A stretch of DNA of 64,000 bases, from positions 1 to 64,000 of the forward strand of contig JACPQM010000023.1 of NCBI GenBank assembly GCA_016190505.1. Reading direction: 5' to 3'. A model generated the notes under the pieces. The model was not told the DNA's origin. It made no database searches and worked only from the letters and a program-made list of their open reading frames with translations. Positions 45,974 through 53,702 of this stretch are shown here, in pieces. The stretch is from Chloroflexota bacterium (GTDB lineage: Bacteria > Chloroflexota > Dehalococcoidia > JACPQK01). How positions within the stretch are numbered: the stretch's first letter is position 1; each line of letters begins with the position of its first letter. The translations under genes were made by a program, and so were the position numbers.

Positions 45974-48694
45974 CTAGGGCTGTTTCGCCCTCGCCTGTAG
46001 CTCATAGAGCTTGGTGAGGGCTTCCAGCGGGGTCAGGGCGTCCAGCTCCAGGCGGGAGAGCTCTTCCAGCAGCTCGTGGTGGGGAGGGAACAGTGGCAAC
46101 TGGGGCGGGCGCTCGCGGCGACGGGTCCGACTAGGGCCGGACTGGTCGCGGCTGGCCTCTAGCTCGGAGAGGATCTCCTCGGCCCGCTGGACCACGGGCC
46201 GGGGCAGGCCGGCCAGCCGAGCAACGTGGATGCCGTAGGACCTGTCGGCGCCGCCTGGTATCACCTGGCGCAGGAACACCACCTGGCCCCCCTCGTCGCT
46301 CACCGCCATCTGCAGGTTCCGCACCCGCGGCAGGTAGCGGGCCAGCTCGGTAAGCTCGTGGTAGTGGGTGGCGAACACCGTGCGCGCCCCCAGGCGGGGG
46401 TGGTTGTGGATGAACTCGGCCACGGCGCGGGCAATGGAGATGCCATCGTAGGTGGAGGTGCCCCGGCCAATCTCGTCCAGCACCAGCAGCGAGCGCGGGG
46501 TGGCCTGGTTCAGGATGGCGGCGGTCTCCATCATCTCCACCAGGAACGTGGAGCGGCCCAGGGCGAGGTCGTCGCGGGCGCCCACCCGGGTGAAGATGCG
46601 GTCCACCAGGCCGATGCTGGCCGCACGGGCGGGGACGAAGCTGCCTACCTGGGCCATGAGCACCATGAGGGCCACCTGGCGCAGGTAGGTGCTCTTGCCC
46701 GACATGTTGGGCCCGGTGAGCACCAGGAGCTGCGCATCCCGGCAGGCGAGGTGGACGTCGTTGGGGACGAAGGGGTCGCTGGTGCTCCGTTCCACCACGG
46801 GGTGGCGCCCGACCTCGATGGTCAGGGTGTCGCCCTCGTTCAGCTCGGGGCGGATGTAGCCGTAGCGGGCCGCTGCCTCAGCCAGGGCGGAGAGCACGTC
46901 GAGTTGGGCGATGGCCGACGCCGTGGCCAGCAGCTCGGCGCCAGCCGCCCCGACCTGGGCGCACACCTGGCGGAACAGGCTGGCCTCCAGGTCGCTCATG
47001 CGCTCCTGGGCGGTGAGCACCAGGGACTCGTACTCCTTCAGCTCGGGGGTGTAGAAGCGCTCCGCCCCCACCAGCGTCTGTTTGCGGATGTAGTGGGCGG
47101 GCACGCGCTCCAAATGGGCGTTGGTCACCTCGATGTAGTAGCCGAAGACCTTGTTGTAGCCCACCTTGAGGGAGCGGATGCCGGTGCGCTCCCGCTCCAC
47201 GCTCTCCAGGTTGGCCAGGTAGTCGCGGGCGCCCCGGGAGGACGAGCGTAGCTCGTCCAACTCCGGGGAGAAGCCCTCCCGGATCAGGCCGCCCTCGGTG
47301 GCTGTCGGTGGAGGGTCGTCCACGATGGCCTTCTCCACAAGCTCGGCTAGCTCGGTGTGAGGTCGCAGGAGCGCTAGCAGGGGGGCCAGAGGCTGTCCCG
47401 GACCTGCTGCCGGGGCTGCAGTGTGGACCTCACCCTCACCCTGCCCTCTCCCATCGAGGGAGAGGGGAACCCCTCTCTCCCCTGGAGGGAGAGAGTTGGA
47501 GAGAGGGGGAGGTTCGCTGCCCAACACGCGTTCTGTCCCCACCCCACGCGCTGCATCCGCCGGGGCCAGTGCCTCGCGCAGGCGGGGGATGGCCTCCAGG
47601 GTGCGCCGCAGCGCGAGCAGCTCTCGGGGCGATACCATCCCGACTTGTCGGGACCGGATTCGGTTGACCAGCCGCTCCAGGTCGGCCAGCGGGCCCAGGA
47701 TGGAGGCGGCCTGTGCCCGCTCCAGGGAGTGGGCATGGAGCCAGGCCACGGCGTCCAGCCGGGCATTGAGCTGGGCCAGGTCCAGCAGAGGTTGCCCGAG
47801 CCAACGCTTGAGCAACCGTCCGCCCATTGCGGTGCGGGTGAGGTCCAGGACGTGCAGTAGCGAGTGTCCCGACTTGTCGGGACCTTCGGGGAAGACGTCC
47901 AGGTTGTGCCGGGTCTGGGCGTCCAGCAGCATGTACTGCCCCGTGGAGTAGGTGGCCAGCCCGGTGAGCTGGCTGAGGGCGCCCTTCTGGGTCTCTTCCA
48001 GGTAGTGGAGGATGGCCCCCGCCGCGCAGACCGCCAGGGGCAATCCCTGGCAGCCGAAGCTGTCCAGGGAAGCGACCTGGAATTGCCGCAGCAGCCGCTC
48101 CTGGGCGGCATCTGGCTCGAAGGCCGGCGCGGGAAGGGGGGTGACGATGGCTGAGGTCTGGGGCGGCTCCCCTCCGAAAGGTGTGAGCACCTCGGCGGGG
48201 TGCAGCCGATCCAGCTCGGCGGCAAGTTGGGCTACTGGCAACTGCGTGGCGGCGAACTCGCCGGTGGTGATGTCGGCGTAGGCAACGCCAGCCTGTTCGC
48301 CCTCAACCACCACGGCGCAGAGGTAGTTGTTGGACTTCTGCTCCAGCATGGCAGGCTCGACCACGGTGCCCGGCGTGACCACGCGCACCACGTCGCGCTC
48401 CACCAGTCCCCTGCCCGGCTCGGTAAGCTGCTCGCAGAGGGCCACCTTGTAGCCCCTGGCGATGAGCTTGGCCAGGTAGGAGTCCAGGGCGTGGTAGGGG
48501 ATCCCCGCCATGGGCACCCTTTGTCCTTTGCCCATCTCGCGGCCGGTGAGGGTGATCTCCAGCTCGCGGGCGGCGATGCGGGCGTCCTCCTCGAAGGTCT
48601 CGTAGAAGTCGCCCAGCCGGAAAAAGAGGATAGCGTTGGGGTGCTGCTGCTTGACGCGCAGGTACTGGCGGCGGAGGGGGGTGACGTCGGACAT
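45974..48694 (-). CDS. mutS: DNA mismatch repair protein MutS, with internal repeat-derived insertion
   Basis: MSDVTPLRRQYLRVKQQHPNAILFFRLGDFYETFEEDA; TGPNMSGKSTYLRQVALMVLMAQVGSFVPA; DEIGRGTSTYDGISIA. Confidence 0.97.
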   Translation of the reverse strand: MSDVTPLRRQYLRVKQQHPNAILFFRLGDFYETFEEDARIAARELEITLTGREMGKGQRVPMAGIPYHALDSYLAKLIARGYKVALCEQLTEPGRGLVERDVVRVVTPGTVVEPAMLEQKSNNYLCAVVVEGEQAGVAYADITTGEFAATQLPVAQLAAELDRLHPAEVLTPFGGEPPQTSAIVTPLPAPAFEPDAAQERLLRQFQVASLDSFGCQGLPLAVCAAGAILHYLEETQKGALSQLTGLATYSTGQYMLLDAQTRHNLDVFPEGPDKSGHSLLHVLDLTRTAMGGRLLKRWLGQPLLDLAQLNARLDAVAWLHAHSLERAQAASILGPLADLERLVNRIRSRQVGMVSPRELLALRRTLEAIPRLREALAPADAARGVGTERVLGSEPPPLSNSLPPGERGVPLSLDGRGQGEGEVHTAAPAAGPGQPLAPLLALLRPHTELAELVEKAIVDDPPPTATEGGLIREGFSPELDELRSSSRGARDYLANLESVERERTGIRSLKVGYNKVFGYYIEVTNAHLERVPAHYIRKQTLVGAERFYTPELKEYESLVLTAQERMSDLEASLFRQVCAQVGAAGAELLATASAIAQLDVLSALAEAAARYGYIRPELNEGDTLTIEVGRHPVVERSTSDPFVPNDVHLACRDAQLLVLTGPNMSGKSTYLRQVALMVLMAQVGSFVPARAASIGLVDRIFTRVGARDDLALGRSTFLVEMMETAAILNQATPRSLLVLDEIGRGTSTYDGISIARAVAEFIHNHPRLGARTVFATHYHELTELARYLPRVRNLQMAVSDEGGQVVFLRQVIPGGADRSYGIHVARLAGLPRPVVQRAEEILSELEASRDQSGPSRTRRRERPPQLPLFPPHHELLEELSRLELDALTPLEALTKLYELQARAKQP
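47429..47512. repeat. CTCACCCTCACC/CTCTCCC-GAGGGAGAGGG repeat inside mutS
   Basis: ctcaccctcaccctgccctctcccatcgagggagaggggaacccctctctcccctggagggagagagttggagagagggggagg; same family as 56516-56622 and 57180-57292. Confidence 0.93.
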
Positions 48695-48742
48695 GGGCGG
48701 CTTGTGCCTATTCTAGCCCGAGGGGGTCGATGGTGGAAAGGG

Positions 48743-48997
48743 TTAGCGGTAGACCTCACGGCGGTGGCCGACGGCGGAGACGATGACTAGGCCATTCGCG
48801 TCATCCACCGTGTAGAGTAGCCGGTAGTCGCCGAGGCGAAGCCGATACTCCTGTCGCCCCCTCAGCTTCCTGGCACCTGAAGGGCGCGGGTTGATTTCCA
48901 AGGATAGTATTAGGCGACTAACTCGGGCGTGGGTGGTCGCAGGAAGTCTGTTCATTTCCTTTTGGGCGTCTCGAAGGATATGGAGAGTATAGGTCAC
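48743..48997 (-). CDS. RelE/ParE-type toxin
   Basis: YTLHILRDAQKEMNRLPATTHARVSRLILSLEINPRPSGARKLRGRQEYRLRLGDYRLLYTVDD. Confidence 0.88.
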   Translation of the reverse strand: MTYTLHILRDAQKEMNRLPATTHARVSRLILSLEINPRPSGARKLRGRQEYRLRLGDYRLLYTVDDANGLVIVSAVGHRREVYR

Positions 48998-49209
48998 CGC
49001 CGACTCTGGGCTCTATACTCGTCCAAGTATTCCCGAAATGGCCGGGAAGGCTGGCCCCGCCGCTGCCGGATGAGGGCAATGTCCAGGATGTCCTCTCGCA
49101 GCTTCGGATCATCCAAGAGCCGGGAGATGACGGCGTCCCGCTCCGCTTTAGGCAGGGCTTGCAGCGCCATAAGGAACACTTCCGCCTTGGATTCGATGGT
49201 GGTCATCAA
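48994..49209 (-). CDS. Putative antitoxin upstream of RelE-like toxin
   Basis: 4-bp overlap with toxin ORF; MALQALPKAERDAVISRLLDDPKLREDILDIALIRQRR. Confidence 0.65.
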   Translation of the reverse strand: MMTTIESKAEVFLMALQALPKAERDAVISRLLDDPKLREDILDIALIRQRRGQPSRPFREYLDEYRAQSRR

Positions 49210-49228
49210 TGCTCCCTCCTTGCCTTCA

Positions 49229-49429
49229 CTACGTCCGCGCTAGGGCCCACTTCTTTTCCAGGCGCGCCTTGACCGGTTCCCAGGGCTCAGAAGGCTCGTC
49301 TCGTCTTTCGGCAATGGTGGCCAAGTCCTCCAAGTCCTCAAGCAGCGCCTGGTACTCACGAAGGGGCAGTAGGACAGCGGTCCGCCGACCCTTCTGAGTG
49401 ACGACAAAACGTTTGCGTTCAACAGCCAT
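49229..49429 (-). CDS. Phd/YefM-like antitoxin
   Basis: KRFVVTQKGRRTAVLLPLREYQALLEDLEDLATIAERRDE. Confidence 0.7.
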   Translation of the reverse strand: MAVERKRFVVTQKGRRTAVLLPLREYQALLEDLEDLATIAERRDEPSEPWEPVKARLEKKWALART

Positions 49430-49560
49430 AACACGGTCTCCTGTTGAGCCATTGTAGCAGGGACAGGTAGTAGAAACTACGGCCTACGTTGCTTGGCTAA
49501 GCGCGACGAGTGGGCGGGTCGACAGCATACATATGTTAGTATGGAAAGAGGTGAAGCATT

Positions 49561-49761
49561 ATGGCCACTAATCTGAAGCGGACCACAGTCTTTCTGACCC
49601 CAGAGCTACACGAGCGGCTGCGCCGCCTGGCCTTTGAGAACCGGACGTCAATAGCTGCCCTGATGCGGGAGGCCACCCTGGAGTTCCTGGAAGAGGCCGA
49701 GGACATCCACCTGGGGGCCAAGGCACAGGCCGAGGAAGAGTACGTCGAGGTCTACCAGTAG
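49561..49761 (+). CDS. Ribbon-helix-helix antitoxin-like protein (paralogue of 45516-45761)
   Basis: MATNLKRTTVFLTPELHERLRRLAFENRTSIAALMREATLEFLEEAEDI. Confidence 0.75.
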   Translation: MATNLKRTTVFLTPELHERLRRLAFENRTSIAALMREATLEFLEEAEDIHLGAKAQAEEEYVEVYQ

Positions 49762-49806
49762 CTCAGTAGGGCTATTATCCCAGAGGCACCGCTGTCGGTC
49801 GGCGGC

Positions 49807-50259
49807 TCACCTGGCCAGGGGTTCCAGGTCGAAGTCCGGGGCAAACGGATTGATGAACCGGACGCCTTCCAACAGCCGGCCATGCTGAAAGTCCTCGCTC
49901 AGGACAGTGGGGACCCGATTCAGCTTGGCGGTGGCCCATATCAGGCCATCCCAGTAGCTCATCTGATAGCGGCCACTGGCTTGCGCCGCTTCTCCGACTG
50001 TCCAGCCCGATATGCCATACACAACCCATGACCGCAGGAAACGGGCTACGCTCTGTTCGGCCTGTGCCGGCGACAAGGGCGAAGCGATACGGCACGTGGC
50101 TACATGATAGAACTCGCCCAGTACCTGGGTGCTAAGCGCACCGTTGCCAGCCGAGCGGATGCGCTCTAGTACATCCCGCGCCCGCTGCCGCTTCCTGTGG
50201 TCGGCAGTGTCGTAGCGATAGACCAGCACATTAGTGTCGACGAGATAGGCGATCGTCAT
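49807..50259 (-). CDS. PIN-domain toxin (VapC-like)
   Basis: MTIAYLVDTNVLVYRYDTADHRKRQRARDVLE...SYWDGLIWATAKLNRVPTVLSEDFQHG. Confidence 0.9.
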   Translation of the reverse strand: MTIAYLVDTNVLVYRYDTADHRKRQRARDVLERIRSAGNGALSTQVLGEFYHVATCRIASPLSPAQAEQSVARFLRSWVVYGISGWTVGEAAQASGRYQMSYWDGLIWATAKLNRVPTVLSEDFQHGRLLEGVRFINPFAPDFDLEPLAR

Positions 50260-50506
50260 AGAGCTCGTCTCGGGTCCACGTGCGCTGGCCACCCGAGCTG
50301 GGCAGCTTGTCCCGCTCTCGCATGAAGGCCAATTCTTCCTCCCAGGCTTGGTGGTCGAGAATAGGTGTTTCGCCGCGGGCCAGGGCCAGGTCTACTCCCT
50401 GGCGGATGAGCTCTGCCTCGGACACCCCTCGCTCCTTGGCCAGCGCCTTGAGCCGCTTCTGTTGCTCTACCTCGATATACACTTGTTTTCTTACCATGCG
50501 CGCCAT
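50231..50506 (-). CDS. RHH/CopG-type antitoxin (VapB-like)
   Basis: VRKQVYIEVEQQKRLKALAKERGVSEAELIRQGVDLAL; overlaps PIN ORF. Confidence 0.8.
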   Translation of the reverse strand: MARMVRKQVYIEVEQQKRLKALAKERGVSEAELIRQGVDLALARGETPILDHQAWEEELAFMRERDKLPSSGGQRTWTRDELYDDRLSRRH

Positions 50507-50636
50507 AGCTTGCTCCCGCGGCGCTCGCAGCCTTGCCGCCGGCATGTCACGGTGACACACACACAACGTGAGGGCAAGGCAACGCCAGGGCAAGGCAACG
50601 CCTTGCCCCTACAGGATATAGGGCGTCGTGTTCTCT

Positions 50637-52109
50637 CTATCCTGCGCCTTTGCCCTGTCTGGCCAGCCAGATGGTGGGTTGGGCCAGGCGCCACTGGTCG
50701 CACTTGAGGCAGCGGTTGGCCTCCTCCAGGGCCTGGGCCTCGGTGTAGCCAGTCTCCACCTCGTCGAAGCTGGCACGCCGGCGCGACAGGGGGATGGAGG
50801 GCATAGGCACCCGCAGGCCCTCGGGGACGTTCTGGACGTCCTCGGCGGCGACTTTGTACTCGGGGGCCAGCGCCTCCTCAATGTTGCCGCTGCCGCCCAG
50901 CTCGATATCCATGGAGATGGCGGCCTGCCTCCCGTGGGCGATGGCCTCCACGAACGAGGCCGGTCCCAGGACGGCGTCGCCGCCGGAGAACACTCCCTGG
51001 CGGCTGACGGCCATGGTGGCCGGGTCGGCCTCGATGGTCCCCCGGCGGGTCAGGTTGACCCCCAGCTTGGGGGTGACACGGGGCCGCTGGCCGATGGCTG
51101 CCAGCAGGCTGTCCATCTCGGTCCAGTACTCGGAGCCTACGATAGTAACAGGCCGGGGACGGCCGGTGGCGTCAGGCTCGCCCAGCTTCATACGGATGGC
51201 CTGGACCTTCAACCGCCCGTCGGCGGCGGCTATGCGGACGGGCGCGGCCAGGAACTCCAGCTTGACGCCCTCCAGATCAGCGGCATCCACGTCAAAGTCG
51301 TGGGCCGGCATCTCGGCGCGGGTGCGCCGGTAGAGGATGGTCACGTCCCGGGCGCCCAGGCGCAGGGAGGCGCGGGCGCCGTCCACAGCCACGCAGCCGC
51401 CACCGACTACAATGACCCTGGCGCCCACCTGGACGCGCTCCCCGAGGTTCACCTTGCGCAGGAAGCTCACTGCATCGCTCACTCCGGGCAGGTCCTCACC
51501 CTCTACCATCAGGCCGCTGCCCTCCTGGGCGCCCAGGCCCAGGAACACGGCCTGGTAGTCCTGGCGGAGCAAATCCTCCACCGAGTCCACGGCCGTGTTC
51601 AGGCGGATGTCCACTCCTACCTCACCGAGCTGGGCCATCTCTTTGTCCAGGATGGTCCGGGGCAACCGGTAGAGGGGCATCCCCGTGCGCATGGTGCCGC
51701 CCAGGAAGGGAGTGGCCTCGAACAGGGTGACCGAGTGGCCCAGCTTGGCCAGGTAGTAGGCGCAGGCGAAGCCAGCGGGGCCGGAGCCGGCCACCGCTGC
51801 CTTTTTGCCGGTGGGGGGCAGGCGGTAGGCCCTGGCCCGCCATGAGCCATCGTCAAACTGGGCGCAGAAGCGCTTGAGGGCGTTGATGGCGATGGGCTGC
51901 TCCACCCGGCCCCGGCGGCATACGGTCTCGCAAGGGTGGTAGCATACGTGGCCGCAGATGTCGGGCAGGGGCATGCGCTCGCGCACCGCGGCCAGCGCCG
52001 CCGGGTAGTTGCGCTGGGTGATGAAACCGATGTACTTGGGGATGTCCAGGCCGGCGGGGCAGCCGCGGACGCAGGGGGCAACAAGACGGCGCACCGGTAG
52101 TGTAGTCAT
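50637..52109 (-). CDS. GltD-like FAD/Fe-S NAD(P) oxidoreductase
   Basis: AVAGSGPAGFACAYYLAKLGHSVTLFEA; VIVVGGGCVAVDGARASLRLGARDVTILYRRTRAEMPA; 490 aa. Confidence 0.9.
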   Translation of the reverse strand: MTTLPVRRLVAPCVRGCPAGLDIPKYIGFITQRNYPAALAAVRERMPLPDICGHVCYHPCETVCRRGRVEQPIAINALKRFCAQFDDGSWRARAYRLPPTGKKAAVAGSGPAGFACAYYLAKLGHSVTLFEATPFLGGTMRTGMPLYRLPRTILDKEMAQLGEVGVDIRLNTAVDSVEDLLRQDYQAVFLGLGAQEGSGLMVEGEDLPGVSDAVSFLRKVNLGERVQVGARVIVVGGGCVAVDGARASLRLGARDVTILYRRTRAEMPAHDFDVDAADLEGVKLEFLAAPVRIAAADGRLKVQAIRMKLGEPDATGRPRPVTIVGSEYWTEMDSLLAAIGQRPRVTPKLGVNLTRRGTIEADPATMAVSRQGVFSGGDAVLGPASFVEAIAHGRQAAISMDIELGGSGNIEEALAPEYKVAAEDVQNVPEGLRVPMPSIPLSRRRASFDEVETGYTEAQALEEANRCLKCDQWRLAQPTIWLARQGKGAG

Positions 52110-52191
52110 GTCAACATCTTACCCCTCTTTCCCGCCCTTGGCTGCCCCGATGGTGGCCGGACCTATGGCAGGGCTACCGCCAACTTCTCAG

Positions 52192-53664
52192 TCAGTCTGC
52201 CCCTTTACCTTTCCTGGCCAGCCAGAGCTTGGGCTGGGCCTGCTTCCATTGATCGCACTTGAGGCAGCGATGGGCCTCTTCGATAGCCTGCGCCTCGGAG
52301 TAGCCCAACTCCACAAGACCGAAGCTGCTGCACCGCTCGCCTCGGGTGATCTCCGCCACGTGCACGCGGGGACTGTCAGGCACCTCTGTTACGTCCTGGG
52401 GGCGGACGGCGTACTCCGGCGACAGGGCCTCCTCTATGTTGCCGTGGCCTCCAAGGTAAGCGTCCATGGAGGCTGCCGCCTTGCGGCCCTGGGCGACGGC
52501 CTCCGCGAACGAGGCGGGGCCCAGGACGACGTCGCCGCCGGAGAACACCCCGTCCCGGCTGGTAGCCAGAGTCTCGGCGTTGGCTTCCACGGTGCCCCAT
52601 CGGGTGACGGTTATGCCTATCTGGCTGGGGACCTGGCAACGCTGGCCGATGGCTGCTAGCAGGGTGTCTACCTCCGTCCAGAACTCGGACCCCTCGAGGG
52701 GGACGGGGCGGGGGCGACCGGAGGCGTCGGGCTCGCCGAGCTGCATTCTGATGGACTGCACTTGGAGATGCCCGTCTGCCTGGCGCACCAGGACGGGGGC
52801 GGCCAGGAACTCGATGGTTATCCCTTCGCACTCGGTTGCCGCAATCTCAGCGACATCAGCCGGCATCTCGGCCCGGGTGCGCCGGTATAGCATAGTGACG
52901 TCTGTAGCCCCCAGACGCAGGGCTGTCCTGGCCGCATCCACCGCGACATTGCCCCCGCCCACTACCATCACCTTGGGGCCAACGGGAAGCTTCTCGCCCA
53001 GGTTGGCCTTGCCCAGGAAGGAGACGGCATCACTGACCCCCGCCAGTTCCTCCCCCTCGATGCTGAGCGAGCTGCCATCCTGGGCTCCCAGCCCCAGAAA
53101 GACGGCCTGGTAGCCCTGGCCAAACAGCTCGTCTACAGATTCCACCGGGCTATTGAGCTTCAGGGTGACCCCCAGTTCCTCAAGCTGGGCTAGCTCCTTG
53201 TCCAGGATGGCCCTGGGCAACCGGAACCGGGGTATGCCCGTGCGCAACATGCCCCCGAGGAAGGGGTGGGCCTCAAAGATAGTCACGCAGTGGCCCAGCT
53301 TGGCCAGGTAGTAGGCGCAGGCGAAGCCCGCGGGACCGGAGCCTACCACGGCGGCTCTCATGCCGGCGAGGGGGCGCCGCGTCTCCCTTGCTCTCCAGGC
53401 CAGATCGTCCTGGTAGGCCACGAAGCGCTTCAGCTCCCGGATGGCAACGGGCTGGTCCACGCGGCCCCGGCGGCACTCGTTCTCGCAGAGATGGAAGCAA
53501 ATGTGCCCGCAGACGCCCGGAAGGGGCATACGCTCCCGGACCGTTGCTATGGCCGCCGAGTAGTTACCTTGAGCTATGAATCCAACGTACTTGGGTATGT
53601 CTATGCCTAGTGGACATGCCCGCACACACGGGGCCACCAGGCGACGCACCGCCGCTGTGGTCAT
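52192..53664 (-). CDS. GltD-like FAD/Fe-S NAD(P) oxidoreductase (tandem paralogue)
   Basis: Same length and architecture; VVGSGPAGFACAYYLAKLGHCVTIFEA. Confidence 0.9.
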   Translation of the reverse strand: MTTAAVRRLVAPCVRACPLGIDIPKYVGFIAQGNYSAAIATVRERMPLPGVCGHICFHLCENECRRGRVDQPVAIRELKRFVAYQDDLAWRARETRRPLAGMRAAVVGSGPAGFACAYYLAKLGHCVTIFEAHPFLGGMLRTGIPRFRLPRAILDKELAQLEELGVTLKLNSPVESVDELFGQGYQAVFLGLGAQDGSSLSIEGEELAGVSDAVSFLGKANLGEKLPVGPKVMVVGGGNVAVDAARTALRLGATDVTMLYRRTRAEMPADVAEIAATECEGITIEFLAAPVLVRQADGHLQVQSIRMQLGEPDASGRPRPVPLEGSEFWTEVDTLLAAIGQRCQVPSQIGITVTRWGTVEANAETLATSRDGVFSGGDVVLGPASFAEAVAQGRKAAASMDAYLGGHGNIEEALSPEYAVRPQDVTEVPDSPRVHVAEITRGERCSSFGLVELGYSEAQAIEEAHRCLKCDQWKQAQPKLWLARKGKGAD

Positions 53665-53702
53665 AGCGCCTCCCAGTCACAGTCATTCAAACTCAACGCT
53701 TA

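Noticed and set aside
46226-47251. 341-aa plus-strand ORF over mutS
   Set aside because: Shadow ORF; MutS P-loop and signature are on the minus strand.
50628-51845. 405-aa plus-strand ORF over the GltD-like gene
   Set aside because: Shadow ORF; minus-strand flavoprotein motifs are unambiguous.
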